In this document: piece by piece, positions 7,965 to 17,173 of the stretch
Position numbering within the stretch: position 1 is the stretch's first letter
How the letters are laid out: every line of letters begins with the position of its first letter
Source of the DNA: Propionibacterium sp.
Lineage (GTDB): Bacteria; Actinomycetota; Actinomycetes; Propionibacteriales; Propionibacteriaceae
Length of the DNA stretch: 47,997 nucleotides
NCBI GenBank assembly: GCA_012517965.1
Contig: JAAYTZ010000107.1
Location: 1 to 47,997 of the forward strand
Direction of reading: 5' to 3'
Notes under the pieces: model-generated
Told to the model about the DNA's origin: nothing
Databases searched by the model: none
Seen by the model: the letters and a program-made list of their open reading frames with translations, nothing else
Program-made: the position numbers and the translations under genes

Positions 7965-8201
7965 ATGGCCCCACAGCGCAAGCCTGTGAACAAGAAGAAG
8001 ATCGCTCCGGCGAAGTCGATCAAGATCGGCTACGTCGACTACAAGGACACCGCCACGCTGCGGAAGTTCATCTCCGAGCGCGGCAAGATCCGCGCCCGTC
8101 GCGTCACCGGCCTCTCCGTCCAGGAGCAGCGCATGGTCGCCACGGCCATCAAGAACGCTCGCGAGGTGGCGCTGCTGCCGTACGCGTCGACCGCTCGCTG
8201 A
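7965..8201 (+). CDS. rpsR: Small-subunit ribosomal protein bS18, Cys-less form
   Basis: This 78-residue bS18 has the conserved block [29 protein letters not shown] followed by [16 protein letters not shown]. It forms a heterodimer with bS6 on the 30S platform. The N-terminal region [14 protein letters not shown] lacks the Cys pair that zinc-binding (C+) bS18 proteins carry just before the YxDYKD block, so this is the zinc-independent (C-) type. Some actinobacteria keep both forms, with the C- copy under zinc control; here the C- copy sits in the main operon. GGGAG precedes the ATG at 7965. Confidence 0.95.
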   Translation: MAPQRKPVNKKKIAPAKSIKIGYVDYKDTATLRKFISERGKIRARRVTGLSVQEQRMVATAIKNAREVALLPYASTAR

Positions 8202-8218
8202 AACCGGGGGTAACCGAG

Positions 8219-8665
8219 ATGAAGCTCATCCTGACCGCGCCCGTCGAGCACCTCGGCGTGCCCGGCGAGGTCGTCGAGGTTCGCGACGGCTACGGCCGGA
8301 ACTTCCTGCTGCCCCGCGGCTACGCCATCACGTGGACGCGTGGCGCCGAGAAGCAGATCGAGGGCATCAAGCGGGCGCGCGCCGCCCGGGAGATCCGCGG
8401 GATCGACCACGCCAAGGAGGTCCGCGAGCAGCTCGAGGCCCTCGAGGTCGTGCTGCCGGCCCGCGCCGCCGACAACGGCAAGCTGTTCGGCGGGGTCACC
8501 CCGTCCGACGTCGTGGCCGCGATCCGCGCCGCCAACGGTCCCGCGATCGACCGCCGCTCGGTGTCGATCGACAAGCCCATCCGCATGGTCGGCACCCATA
8601 CGGTGGCGATCAAGCTGCACGACGCCGTGACCGCCCACATCAAGGTCGTCGTCACCGCCGCCTGA
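8219..8665 (+). CDS. rplI: Large-subunit ribosomal protein bL9
   Basis: This 148-residue bL9 begins MKLILTAPVEHLGVPGEVVEVRDGYGRNFLLPRGYA, the signature of the N-terminal rRNA-binding domain. A long connecting helix (roughly residues 40-75) and the C-terminal domain follow, with GKLFGGVTPSDVVAAI and a terminal IKVVVTAA. It extends from the L1 stalk base of the 50S subunit. It is the last gene of the operon, 17 bp after rpsR, and a very strong hairpin terminator starts 10 bp after its stop. Confidence 0.97.
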   Translation: MKLILTAPVEHLGVPGEVVEVRDGYGRNFLLPRGYAITWTRGAEKQIEGIKRARAAREIRGIDHAKEVREQLEALEVVLPARAADNGKLFGGVTPSDVVAAIRAANGPAIDRRSVSIDKPIRMVGTHTVAIKLHDAVTAHIKVVVTAA

Positions 8666-8675
8666 GGCATCGACT

Positions 8676-8715
8676 GGAAGGGCCGGCCCCCCGAACGCGG
8701 GGGGCCGGCCCTTCC
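8676..8715. terminator. Bidirectional hairpin terminator after rplI
   Basis: GGAAGGGCCGGCCCCCC (8676-8692) pairs perfectly with GGGGGGCCGGCCCTTCC (8699-8715), a 17-bp stem with a 6-nt loop. It sits between the convergent ends of rplI and the nucleoside permease gene. It lacks a clear T tract, as is usual in GC-rich actinobacteria. Confidence 0.9.
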
Positions 8716-8730
8716 GGCATCGGGACGCGG

Positions 8731-9687
8731 TCAGCGGGCCTCGCGTTCGAAGGCCGTGCCGAGGGCGTCGGGGGCGGACAGCCTGCGGCTCGACCAGCCT
8801 GCCGACACCGCGACGAGAACGACGATCGTCATGACGTACGGGATCGAGTCCAGGATCTCCGGGGCGATGTCGATGCCCTGGGCCTGCAGCGTCAGGCTGA
8901 GGGACGCCAGCGCGCCGAACAGGTAGGCGCCGAGCATCACCCACACGGGACGCCAGAAGCCGAAGATCACCAGAGCCAGGGCGATCCAGCCGCGGCCCGC
9001 GGTCATGCCGTCCTGCCACGTCGGGACGATCGACAGCGAGAAGCAGATGCCGCCGATGCCGGCCAGCGCCCCGCCGGCCAGGGTGTGCACGTAGCGCGTC
9101 CGGACCACGTTGAGGCCCATGGCGTCCGCCGTCGACGGCGACTCGCCCACCGCGCGCAGGTTCAGGCCGGCGCGGGTGCGGAAGAGGTACCAGCTGCCCA
9201 CCGCGACCAGCACCCACGACAGGTAGGTGAGGAAGGTCTGGTGGAACAGCAGGGGGCCGACGACGGGCAGGCCCGCGAGGCCCAGCACATCGATCCGGGT
9301 GAACTGGTGGGGGACCGGGTCCCGGAGCTGCCAGACGTTGGCCAGGTACGACGACAGGCCCGCCGCACCGGCCAGGATCGTGAGGGCCAGGCCGCTGACC
9401 GTCTGCTCGACGCGCAGCGTGATCGTGGCGAACGCATGCAGCAGCGCCGTGAGCGCGCCGACGAGCATCGCGGCGAGGATCGCCACGCCCAGCACGAACC
9501 AACTCGGGCCGCCCAGCCGGGCCGACACCACCGAACCCACCACGGCGCCCATCAGCATCATGCCCTCCACGCCCAGGTTCAGGACGCCCGACCGTTCGGT
9601 CAGTACCTCCCCCAGCGCGGCGAACAGCAGCGGCGTCCCGTAGAACAGGGCCGACACCAGGATGGCCATCAGGAAGCTGTCGTTCAT
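8731..9687 (-). CDS. Nucleoside ABC transporter permease, YufQ/NupQ type
   Basis: This 318-residue integral membrane protein has about nine hydrophobic segments. It carries the family motif LTERSGVLNLGVEGMMLMGA near residue 30 and RAVGESPSTADAMGLNV, the loop thought to contact the ATPase. It belongs to the branched-chain/BmpA-linked permease family used by purine nucleoside importers. The ATG at 9685-9687 overlaps the stop of the upstream permease (ATGA), which sets the start even though the frame continues upstream. It is the last gene of the bmp-ATPase-permease-permease operon and is followed by the terminator at 8676-8715. Substrate specificity for nucleosides is inferred from the system type. 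Confidence 0.88.
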   Translation of the reverse strand: MNDSFLMAILVSALFYGTPLLFAALGEVLTERSGVLNLGVEGMMLMGAVVGSVVSARLGGPSWFVLGVAILAAMLVGALTALLHAFATITLRVEQTVSGLALTILAGAAGLSSYLANVWQLRDPVPHQFTRIDVLGLAGLPVVGPLLFHQTFLTYLSWVLVAVGSWYLFRTRAGLNLRAVGESPSTADAMGLNVVRTRYVHTLAGGALAGIGGICFSLSIVPTWQDGMTAGRGWIALALVIFGFWRPVWVMLGAYLFGALASLSLTLQAQGIDIAPEILDSIPYVMTIVVLVAVSAGWSSRRLSAPDALGTAFEREAR

Positions 9688-10802
9688 GCTGCCTGCGCCT
9701 CCAGTTCGGCCGCGGACAGGGGCCGCTTGTGGCCCACGCGGACCCGGTAGCGGGTGAGGAACTCGCCGGACACCGCGCAGAAGAGCAGCAGGCCCTGCAG
9801 CGTCCCGACCAGGCCGGCCGGGAACGTCGCCCCCTGCAGCGCGCGGCCGGCGTTCGCCAGCGCGCCCAGCAGGATCGACAGCGGAATGACCGCCAACGGG
9901 TTCCAGCGGGCGAGGGCGGCCACCACGATGCCGGTGTAGCCGTAGCCGGTCTGCCCGAGCCCCTTCGGGTCGAGGACGTGCCGGATGTCGCCGATGTCGC
10001 TGGCGCCGCCGAGGCCCGCGAGGGCACCGGACAGCGTCATGACCGCCAGGCCGGTCCGCGGGACGTTGATGCCGGCGTACCGGGCCGCCTCGGGCGAGTC
10101 CGACACGACGCCGATCTCGAAGCCGAAGCGGGTATAGCGGTAGAGCGCCCACAGGCAGGCGGCGGCCATGCAGCCGAGAATGAACCCGAGCGGGATCTCC
10201 AGGCCGCCGCCGCCGAACGCCGGCCACACGGCCTCGTCCGAGAGCGGCCGGCCCTGCGGGAACACCTGGCCGGAGCCCGTGGTGAGCCGCCAGAACGACA
10301 TCGACCCGAAGATCAGGTAGCCGGCGACGTTCGCCGCCACGTAGTTCAGCATCAGGGTGGTGATGACCTCGTTGGTGCCGAAGCGGGTCTTGAAGAAGCC
10401 CGGGATCGCGGCCCACAGGCCGCCCGCCAGCATGCCGGCGGCGATCATCAGCGGGATCGACACGAAGCCGGTGACGTCCGGCAGGGCCAGGCCCACGCCC
10501 GAGGCGGCGATTGCCCCCATGACGAACTGGCCCTGGCCGCCGATGTTGAACAGGCCCATCTTGAAGGCCGCCGCCGCGGCCAGGCCGGTGAGCAGGAGCG
10601 GGGTGGCCGCGACGATCGTGTCGGACCAGGACTGCACCGAGCCGAAGGCCACATCGAGGATGCGGCCGTAGGTGTCGAGCGCGCTGTTGCCGCTGACGGT
10701 GATCAGGATCGCGCCCAGGACGAGCGCCACGACGATGCTGCCCACCGGGACGGCGACCGACAGCCATTTCGGCCGCAGGAGGCGGGGTTCGAGTCGGATC
10801 AT
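9684..10802 (-). CDS. Nucleoside ABC transporter permease, YufP/NupP type
   Basis: This 372-residue permease has about ten hydrophobic segments. It has the partner-family features AAAFKMGLFNIGGQGQFVMG and RTRFGTNEVITTLMLNYVA (the latter read from the middle of the protein), plus EIGVVSDSPEAARYAGIN as the cytoplasmic coupling loop. It would pair with the following permease to form a heterodimeric channel. The ATG at 10800-10802 overlaps the ATPase stop by 4 nt, and its own stop overlaps the next start in the same way. That indicates coupled translation at fixed stoichiometry. Confidence 0.88.
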   Translation of the reverse strand: MIRLEPRLLRPKWLSVAVPVGSIVVALVLGAILITVSGNSALDTYGRILDVAFGSVQSWSDTIVAATPLLLTGLAAAAAFKMGLFNIGGQGQFVMGAIAASGVGLALPDVTGFVSIPLMIAAGMLAGGLWAAIPGFFKTRFGTNEVITTLMLNYVAANVAGYLIFGSMSFWRLTTGSGQVFPQGRPLSDEAVWPAFGGGGLEIPLGFILGCMAAACLWALYRYTRFGFEIGVVSDSPEAARYAGINVPRTGLAVMTLSGALAGLGGASDIGDIRHVLDPKGLGQTGYGYTGIVVAALARWNPLAVIPLSILLGALANAGRALQGATFPAGLVGTLQGLLLFCAVSGEFLTRYRVRVGHKRPLSAAELEAQAA

Positions 10803-12421
10803 GCCGCCCCCTCCCGGTCACCGGTGTGTCCGCCCATGAGCAGCCCGATCCTCTCGATGTCGTAGTGGCCCCGCGGGAACTCGCCGACGACGCGACCCTC
10901 GAACATCACCACGATGCGGTGGGCGAGTGCCATCGCCTCGTCGAGGTCCTCGGTGATCAGCAGGACGCCGGTGCCCGCCCGGGCGGCGTCCATCAGCAGG
11001 TGGCGCACCGTCTCGATCGCGCCCACGTCGAGCCCGCGGGTGGGGGTCGACGCGATGAGGATGTGCGGGTCGGACCCGATCTCCCGGGCCAGCAGCACCT
11101 TCTGCACGTTGCCGCCCGACAGCACCCGGGTGGGGGTGTCGATGCTCGGCGTCTTGATTCCGTAGCGCCGGACCAGCTCCTCGGCGCGGGCGCGGATGGC
11201 CCTGCCGTCGAGGAACGGGCCCCGGCTCAGCGGCGGGCGGCGGTACCCCTTGAGCGCCAGGTTCGCGTGGATGGGCAGTGACGGGGACAGTCCCGTCCGC
11301 AGCCGGTCCTCCGGGATGAACGCCAACCCGAGTGCGGTCGACTCGCGCGGACCCTTCTGCCGGCTCTGGACGCCGTCGATGGCCACCGTGCCGGCGGTGC
11401 GCCTGCGGATGCCGTAGATGGCCGCCGCCAGCTCACGCTGCCCGTTGCCCGACACGCCGCAGATGGCGACGATCTCGCCCGCGTGGACCTGCAGGTCGAC
11501 GCCCTTCGGGGAACTCTGGGGCCGGACGCCCTCGGCGGACAACCCCCGCACGTCGAGGACGACCCGGTCCGGGTCGACCTCGGGCCGGTCGGCGGTGTCG
11601 TCGGCGCTGAACACGACGCTCCGGCCGACCATCTGCCGGGCCAGTTCGGCCGACGTCGTCTCGGCCGTGACGACCGTGCCGACGGTCTTCCCGTCGCGCA
11701 GCGTGGTCACCCGGTCGGAGACCTTCATCACCTCCTGCAGCTTGTGCGAGATGAAGATCACCGAGCGGCCGTCGTCGGCCATCCGCCGCATGGTGGCGAA
11801 CAGGGCGTCGGCCTCCTGCGGTGTCAGGACGGCCGTGGGCTCGTCCAGGATCAGGATCCTCGCCCGCCGGTCCAGGGCCTTGAGGATCTCGACGCGCTGC
11901 TGCTCGCCGACCGAGAGCTCCCACACGTTGGCGTCCGGGTCGACCGGAAGGCCGTACTCCTCGCCGAGTTCCCGGATGCGCTGGGCGGCGGTCTTGGCGT
12001 CGTAGGCGCCGCCGGACCCCAGCAGGAAGTTCTCCGCCACCGTGAACTTGGTCACCAGCCGGAAGTGCTGGTGCACCATGGCCACCCCGGCGGCGATGGC
12101 GTCCCTCGGTGACGAGAAGGAGACCTCCTGGCCGAACAGGCGGATGGTGCCCTCGTCCGGCCGGTACAGGCCGGTCAGGACGTTGGAGAGAGTGGACTTG
12201 CCCGCGCCGTTCTCCCCCAGCAGCGCGTGCACCTCGCCCGGTGCGACCTCGAGGTCGACGTGGTCGTTCGCCACCACGCCGACGAACCGCTTGGTGACCC
12301 CGCGCATCGAGACCGCGGGGACGCCGCCGGCCCGGGCCGAAGCCGGGCCGGAGGCGTCCGCGGCGTTGGAGGGGCGACCCCCCGGGACCGGGGCACCGGC
12401 CCCGGTCTCGGCGGTCGCCAA
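10799..12421 (-). CDS. Nucleoside ABC transporter ATPase with two ABC domains
   Basis: This 540-residue tandem ATPase belongs to the sugar/nucleoside (RbsA, YufO/NupO) group. The N-terminal domain has Walker A LLGENGAGKSTLSNVL, signature LSVGEQQRVEI and Walker B ILILDEPTAVL. The C-terminal domain has the degenerate Walker A (CGVSGNGQREL) normal for this group and the signature LSGGNVQKVLLAREI. The start is read as the TTG at 12419-12421, one base after the binding-protein stop, with GGGAG upstream; the first roughly 38 residues are a poorly conserved Ala/Gly/Pro-rich extension. A later ATG (SMRGVTK) would give a more typical N-terminus, so the exact start is uncertain. Confidence 0.9.
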   Translation of the reverse strand: MATAETGAGAPVPGGRPSNAADASGPASARAGGVPAVSMRGVTKRFVGVVANDHVDLEVAPGEVHALLGENGAGKSTLSNVLTGLYRPDEGTIRLFGQEVSFSSPRDAIAAGVAMVHQHFRLVTKFTVAENFLLGSGGAYDAKTAAQRIRELGEEYGLPVDPDANVWELSVGEQQRVEILKALDRRARILILDEPTAVLTPQEADALFATMRRMADDGRSVIFISHKLQEVMKVSDRVTTLRDGKTVGTVVTAETTSAELARQMVGRSVVFSADDTADRPEVDPDRVVLDVRGLSAEGVRPQSSPKGVDLQVHAGEIVAICGVSGNGQRELAAAIYGIRRRTAGTVAIDGVQSRQKGPRESTALGLAFIPEDRLRTGLSPSLPIHANLALKGYRRPPLSRGPFLDGRAIRARAEELVRRYGIKTPSIDTPTRVLSGGNVQKVLLAREIGSDPHILIASTPTRGLDVGAIETVRHLLMDAARAGTGVLLITEDLDEAMALAHRIVVMFEGRVVGEFPRGHYDIERIGLLMGGHTGDREGAA

Positions 12422-12422
12422 C

Positions 12423-13547
12423 TCAGCTCACTCCCTCGACGAGCCAGTCGATCTTCTGCAGGTCGTCGGCGCTGACGACGGCGCCCGCGGCGACCCTCTC
12501 GGCGCCCTTGTTGTCCTTCAGCGGGCCCTTGAAGATCTGGAACGTGCCGTCGATGATCTCCTTCTTCTTGGCCTCGATGAGGTCGCGGGTGGCCTGGTCG
12601 ACGCGCTTGCCGAAGGGGGCCAGGTAGTTGAACCCGTCCTTGAGGTTGCCGTAGTAGTCCTCCTTCTTCCAGGTGCCCTCCAGGGCGGTCCTGATCTGGT
12701 TGACGTAGTACGGCCCCCAGCGGTACAGGGGGGCGGTCAGCCAGATGTCCGGGAAGTTGGCGCTCTGGTCGGAGTCGTACCCGACCCACCCCAGGTTCTT
12801 GGCCTTGGCCGCCTCGCCCGGCGCCGGGGAGTCGCCGCCGTTGACGATGACGTCCACGCCCTGCGTGATGAGGGAGTCCGCGCCCTGCCGCTCCTTGGTG
12901 GGGTCGAACCAGGACTTGATCTCGACGATCTTGACCTTGGCGGCCGGGTTGACGGACTGGGCGCCCAGCGTGAAGGCGTTGATGTGGCGGATGACCTCGG
13001 GGATCAGGAAGGGGGCGACGAAGCCGATGAGGTTCGCCTTGGTCTCCTTTCCGGCGGCGATGCCGGCCAGGTACTTGGCCTCCTCGGTGGCGCCGTAGTA
13101 GGTGCCGAAGTTCGGCTGCTCGCTGTGCCACACGCCGGTGGCGTGCAGGAACTTGACGTCGGGGTACTTCTTGGCGGCGGCCAGCATCGCCTCGCCGAAG
13201 CCGAAGGACGTGGCGAAGATGATCTTGTTGCCGTCCTTGACCAGCGTCTCGATCGTCTGGGCGACCTCGGGGCCCTCGGGCACGTTCTCCTTGTAGGTGG
13301 TGATCAGCTTGCTGCCCAGTTCCTTCTCGGCGAACCTGCGGCCCTCGTCGTGGGACTGGGTCCAGCCGCCGTCGTTGATGGGGCCGACGTAGATCCAGGC
13401 CGCCTTGATCGTGGCCGCGGCGGTCGAGGTGGCGCCGGGGGCGGCGGTCGCGGGGGCGGCGGACGTGGCGCCCTTGTTGGTGACACAGCCGGTCGTGGCC
13501 AGTGCCGCCAACCCGAGGCCGCCGATCAGCAGGGTCCTACGGTCCAT
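12423..13547 (-). CDS. BmpA-family nucleoside-binding lipoprotein
   Basis: This 374-residue substrate-binding lipoprotein starts MDRRTLLIGGLG and has acylated Cys21 after LATTG, then an Ala/Thr linker. The mature domain shows the BmpA/Med pattern: AAWIYVGPINDGGWTQSHDEG, VDVIVNGGDSPAPGEA and GWVGYDSDQSANFPDIWLT. Family members bind purine nucleosides (B. subtilis YufN/NupN, Borrelia BmpD). The ATG at 13547 is preferred over the in-frame ATG at 13559 because GGAG lies 5 nt before it. It leads the four-gene importer operon, so the cell can probably scavenge extracellular nucleosides. Confidence 0.9.
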   Translation of the reverse strand: MDRRTLLIGGLGLAALATTGCVTNKGATSAAPATAAPGATSTAAATIKAAWIYVGPINDGGWTQSHDEGRRFAEKELGSKLITTYKENVPEGPEVAQTIETLVKDGNKIIFATSFGFGEAMLAAAKKYPDVKFLHATGVWHSEQPNFGTYYGATEEAKYLAGIAAGKETKANLIGFVAPFLIPEVIRHINAFTLGAQSVNPAAKVKIVEIKSWFDPTKERQGADSLITQGVDVIVNGGDSPAPGEAAKAKNLGWVGYDSDQSANFPDIWLTAPLYRWGPYYVNQIRTALEGTWKKEDYYGNLKDGFNYLAPFGKRVDQATRDLIEAKKKEIIDGTFQIFKGPLKDNKGAERVAAGAVVSADDLQKIDWLVEGVS

Positions 13548-13778
13548 GGGTTTCTCCATTGTTCGTGCGGTTGCGTGGTTCGTCTCCCGGACCTTCGTCG
13601 CCCCGGAGCCGGTTCGGCCCCGCACGGTCGGCCTGTCGAGCGGGCGGGACGTTGACGAGGCGACGTTACTCTCTGCGGTCCGCCCCTGCCGGAGTCCCTC
13701 CGAGACGCAGGACGCCGTACCGTGGCCCCGCGCGTCCGGCGGGCCGCGTTGCGCCCGCCCGCGGCGTGGCCGGCGTCC
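13548..13778. other. Intergenic region between divergent genes
   Basis: About 230 bp separate the divergent bmpA-like and DUF3152-like genes. It should hold the promoter of the nucleoside importer, but I see no clear operator, riboswitch or strong palindrome. Confidence 0.5.
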
Positions 13779-13784
13779 TAGGGT
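13779..13784 (+). promoter_or_regulatory. Candidate leaderless -10 box of the DUF3152-like gene
   Basis: TAGGGT ends 6 nt before the GTG at 13791, the spacing expected when transcription begins on the start codon. No ribosome-binding sequence is seen there. Confidence 0.5.
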
Positions 13785-13790
13785 GGCGGG

Positions 13791-14579
13791 GTGAGCAGTC
13801 CAGTGCCCCCGCCGGCGTCGCGGCCGTCCGGTCGCGTCGGCCTGAGCCCCGCCGCCGTCCCGGCCCAGCAGCAACGGACCGGGCTGACGGCGCTGACCGC
13901 GGTCTTCGTGGCGCTCGCGCTGGTGACCGGTGGGGCGCGCACGGCGCTGAACCCGCCCGCCGCCGCGCCCAGCGCCGCACCGACGGTGACCGGCTACACC
14001 CCCGACCCGCCGGTTCCCACCGAGGCGCGCACCAGCCTGTACCGCTCGCAGCAGGCGGCGTCCGGGGCGTTCGTCAACACGACCCTCAAGCTGAGCGCCG
14101 CCTCCCGGGCCACGACCGTCAACCCCTTCACCGTGAAGGTGGAGACCTCGCTGCGCACCGACCCGGACGCGGTCGCCCGGATCATCCACGAGGTGCTGGA
14201 CGACGAGCGCGGTTGGGCGTCCTACGGGAAGAACAGCTTCAACCTGGTGCCCACGGACGCCCCCGACCAGATCACGTTCTACCTGGCGTCGCCGCCGACC
14301 GTCGACGCGCTGTGCGGGGCCGACGTCACCAAGGGCAGCTGGGACTGCCGCAAGGGCAGGACGATCGTCCTCAACTCCGACCGGTGGTTCTACGGGTCGC
14401 CCACGTTCGACTCGGTGGCCGACTACCGGGCCTTCATGATCAACCGGCAGGTGGGGTTCCTGCTGGGCCAGAGCACCACCACGTGCAAGAAGAAGGGCAC
14501 GAAGGCGCCCGTGATGATGGATCAGGGCAAGTCGCTGGAGGGCTGCCTGGCGAACCCCTGGCCGAGGACCGCCGGCTGA
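13791..14579 (+). CDS. DUF3152-like secreted protein with a degenerate zinc motif
   Basis: This 262-residue protein has a cytoplasmic N-terminus, one hydrophobic segment at about residues 30-48 (GLTALTAVFVALALVTGGA), and an extracytoplasmic domain. The C-terminal half resembles DUF3152, an actinobacterial zincin-like family: ITFYLASPPTVDALCGAD, WFYGSPTFDSVADYRAFMIN, then APVMMDQGKSLEGCLANPWP. Family members normally carry HExxHxxGxxH where this protein reads R219-Q-V-G-F223 and then LLGQST, so all expected metal ligands are missing. Four Cys remain. It is probably a non-catalytic member. The GTG start is supported by the -10 at 13779-13784. It is divergent from bmpA and followed by a DUF4349 gene. 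Confidence 0.75.
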   Translation: MSSPVPPPASRPSGRVGLSPAAVPAQQQRTGLTALTAVFVALALVTGGARTALNPPAAAPSAAPTVTGYTPDPPVPTEARTSLYRSQQAASGAFVNTTLKLSAASRATTVNPFTVKVETSLRTDPDAVARIIHEVLDDERGWASYGKNSFNLVPTDAPDQITFYLASPPTVDALCGADVTKGSWDCRKGRTIVLNSDRWFYGSPTFDSVADYRAFMINRQVGFLLGQSTTTCKKKGTKAPVMMDQGKSLEGCLANPWPRTAG

Positions 14580-14623
14580 GGCGGGCGGCGCAACGAAACC
14601 GGAGGGGGCGGCGTCCGACAGGT

Positions 14624-15589
14624 ATGAACGCACCGCGCACCGTCATCGCCGCCGCGATCGCCGCCCTGGCCCTCGCCCTCGGCGGATGCTCCGCTCAGGA
14701 CACCCAGGTCGCCCCCGCGAACCCCCCGGCGGACACCCGCGCCAATGAGGGCGCCGGAGCGGCGCCCGGCGCCGCGCCGGACAGCGAGGACAAGACGGCC
14801 GACGTCACCACCGCCGACCGGCAGGTGGCCCGTACGGCCCAGGTGACGGTCAAGGTCGCCGATCCCGCCGTGGCCGCTGCGAAGATCCGGGCCGCCGCCG
14901 AGGGGCTGGGCGGCTACGTGGCCGCCGAGCGGATCGTCACCGAGCAGCGCGACGGCTACTACCTGCAGTCGTCCACGGTGACGGTCAAGGTCCCCAGCGA
15001 GCAACTGGACGTCGCGCTCGACGGCCTCGCCGCCGTGGGCACCGTCACCGACCGGGTGGTGAACTCGACCGACGTCACGGTTCAGGTCGTCGACGTCGAG
15101 GCGCGCATCAAGACGCTGCGCGAGTCGATCGCCCGCATCGAACAACTCATGACCAAGGCCGGCACCGTCGCCGAGATCGCCCAGGTCGAGGCCGAGTTGA
15201 CCTCCCGGCAGTCGCAGCTGGAGTCCCTCGTGGCCCAGCAGCAGACGCTCGCCGCCCGGGTGGCGATGGCGACGATCGCCATCACCCTGACCCCGCAGGT
15301 GACGGTCACCGAACCGAACCCGCTGCTTCAAGGGCTGGAGGCCGGCTGGGAGGCGCTCCTGGTGTCGCTGCGCTGGCTGATCACCTTCCTGGGGGCGGCA
15401 CTCCCGTTCGCGGCGATCGCCCTCGTCGTGTGGCTGCCGGTTCGCGCCTGGCTCCGGCGCCGGACGCCGCGGGCTGCGGCGGCGTCGGCCGCCAGCCCCG
15501 CGGAGCCCTCGGCGCCCGCCCGTCCCGGACAGGCCGGCGGCGCCGGCCCCGAGGGACCGACGCCGCCGACGGCGTCCGATCAGGAGTGA
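14624..15589 (+). CDS. DUF4349 lipoprotein with coiled coil and C-terminal membrane segment
   Basis: This 321-residue protein has a lipobox ALGGC (Cys22), a Pro/Ala-rich linker, and a DUF4349 domain: VARTAQVTVKVADPAVAAAKIRAAA, then GGYVAAERI and VTVKVPSEQLDVALDGLAAVG. A coiled coil spans roughly residues 150-210 (RIKTLRESIARIEQLM, VAEIAQVEAELTSRQSQLESL). A transmembrane helix near the end (LITFLGAALPFAAIALVVWL) and a basic/Ala-Pro tail follow. So it is anchored at both ends, with the domain outside. The function of this family is not established. The ATG at 14624 has only a distant GGAGG (14601-14605). It ends 3 bp from the convergent catalase gene. Confidence 0.82.
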   Translation: MNAPRTVIAAAIAALALALGGCSAQDTQVAPANPPADTRANEGAGAAPGAAPDSEDKTADVTTADRQVARTAQVTVKVADPAVAAAKIRAAAEGLGGYVAAERIVTEQRDGYYLQSSTVTVKVPSEQLDVALDGLAAVGTVTDRVVNSTDVTVQVVDVEARIKTLRESIARIEQLMTKAGTVAEIAQVEAELTSRQSQLESLVAQQQTLAARVAMATIAITLTPQVTVTEPNPLLQGLEAGWEALLVSLRWLITFLGAALPFAAIALVVWLPVRAWLRRRTPRAAAASAASPAEPSAPARPGQAGGAGPEGPTPPTASDQE

Positions 15590-15592
15590 CGC

Positions 15593-17173
15593 CTACTTCC
15601 CAAGCAGGGAGTCGCTGACGCTCCGGCTGGGCTCCTTGAAGCCCAGCGGGGCGGGCGGCTCGGTCTCCTTTGCGGCGAGCTTGGCCTCGACCCTGCGGCG
15701 GGTCTCGGCGTCGATCTGGCCGATGTACCACAGGGACCGGGCCTGGACGTCGCCCTTCACCTGCGCCAGCTGGCCGGCCAGGGTGTCCACGAAGCGGTCG
15801 CGCTGCTCGTCGGTCCACACCTCGCGCACCAGCGTGCCGGCCTGGCCGAAGTCGTCGTCCTCGGGATGCAGCACGTAGGCCGAGCGCACCATCTCGCCGT
15901 CGGCCGCGAAGCTGTCCTCGACCTGGCCCTGGAAGTCGGAGAACGGGCGACCGAACGAGTTCGGGGCGTACACGGGGGCGTCCGACACCTCGAACTGCAT
16001 CGGGCCATCGTGGACGTACCGGTTGAGGCCGCCCTCCGGCTCGTTGAGCGCCCGGTTCACCGGCAGCTGGTGGAAGTTGGTGCCGATGCGGGCCCGGTGG
16101 GCGTCGGCATACGCGAACACGCGGCCCAGCAGCATCTTGTCGGGCGACCAGCCGATGCCGGGCACCGTGTTCGACGGCGCGAACGCCGCCTGCTCGATCT
16201 GCGCGAAGTGGTTCTTGGGGTTCTCGTTGAGTTCGAGCACCCCGACCTCGTGCAGCGGGTAGTCGGCGTGCGGCCAGATCTTGGTCAGGTCGAACGGGTT
16301 GAACCGGTAGTGGCGGGCGTCCTCGTACGGCATGACCTGGACCGACAGCGTCCACCGCGGGAACTCGCCGCGGGCGATGGCGTCGAACAGGTCACGGCGG
16401 TGGGCGTCGGCGTCGGCGCCGGACAGCTTCTCGGCCTCGGCCTCGGTCAGGCACTCCACGCCCTGGTGGGTGTGGAAGTGGTACTTCACCCAGAACCGCT
16501 CGCCGGCGGCGTTGATCCACATGTAGGTGTGGGAGCCGTAGCCGTTCATGTGGCGCCACGTCTTGGGCAGGCCGCGGTCGCCCATGAGGTAGGTCACCTG
16601 GTGAGCGGACTCGGGGGTGAGCGACCAGAAGTCCCACTGCATGGTGGCGTCGCGCAGGCCCGAGTCGGGCAGTCGCTTCTGCGAGGCGATGAAGTGGTGG
16701 AACTTCATCGGGTCGCGGAGGAAGAAGACCGGCGTGTTGTTGCCGACCAGGTCGTAGTTGCCCTCGGTGGTGTAGAACCGCAGCGCGAACCCGCGGACGT
16801 CGCGCCACGTGTCCGGGGAGCCCAGCTCGCCGGCGACCGTCGAGAAGCGCAACAGGGTGCGGGTGGTGGTGCCGGGCGCGAACACCGCGGCGTGCGTCCA
16901 CCGGGTCACGTCCTTCGTCACCGTGAAGGTGCCGAACGCCCCCGACCCCTTGGCGTGCGGCCGCCGTTCGGGCACGTTCATGCGGTTGAAGTGGGCGAGC
17001 GTCTCGACCAGGTGGACGTCGTGGAGCAGCAGCGGCCCCATCGGGCCGACGCTGAGCGAATTGCGGTCGCTCTCGGCGACGCGTCCGCCGGCGGTGTACG
17101 AGCCGGCGTAGTCCAGGGTGGCCTTCGGTTCGGCGTTCTCGGGGCCGGACGGGCTGACGATCTTCTCTTCCAT
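15593..17173 (-). CDS. katA: Monofunctional haem catalase
   Basis: This 526-residue catalase splits hydrogen peroxide to water and oxygen in the cytoplasm. It has distal His73 in [13 protein letters not shown], the Arg-rich [20 protein letters not shown] block, catalytic Asn146 in GNNTPVFF, and the proximal haem Tyr in [15 protein letters not shown] (near residue 355). Length and motifs fit the small-subunit clade. The ATG at 17171-17173 gives MEEKIVSP; an upstream GTG in the same frame would add residues unlike any catalase. On the minus strand AGGAGCGAGG precedes the start. It ends 3 bp from the convergent DUF4349 gene. A redox regulator site is not obvious. Confidence 0.95.
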   Translation of the reverse strand: MEEKIVSPSGPENAEPKATLDYAGSYTAGGRVAESDRNSLSVGPMGPLLLHDVHLVETLAHFNRMNVPERRPHAKGSGAFGTFTVTKDVTRWTHAAVFAPGTTTRTLLRFSTVAGELGSPDTWRDVRGFALRFYTTEGNYDLVGNNTPVFFLRDPMKFHHFIASQKRLPDSGLRDATMQWDFWSLTPESAHQVTYLMGDRGLPKTWRHMNGYGSHTYMWINAAGERFWVKYHFHTHQGVECLTEAEAEKLSGADADAHRRDLFDAIARGEFPRWTLSVQVMPYEDARHYRFNPFDLTKIWPHADYPLHEVGVLELNENPKNHFAQIEQAAFAPSNTVPGIGWSPDKMLLGRVFAYADAHRARIGTNFHQLPVNRALNEPEGGLNRYVHDGPMQFEVSDAPVYAPNSFGRPFSDFQGQVEDSFAADGEMVRSAYVLHPEDDDFGQAGTLVREVWTDEQRDRFVDTLAGQLAQVKGDVQARSLWYIGQIDAETRRRVEAKLAAKETEPPAPLGFKEPSRSVSDSLLGK

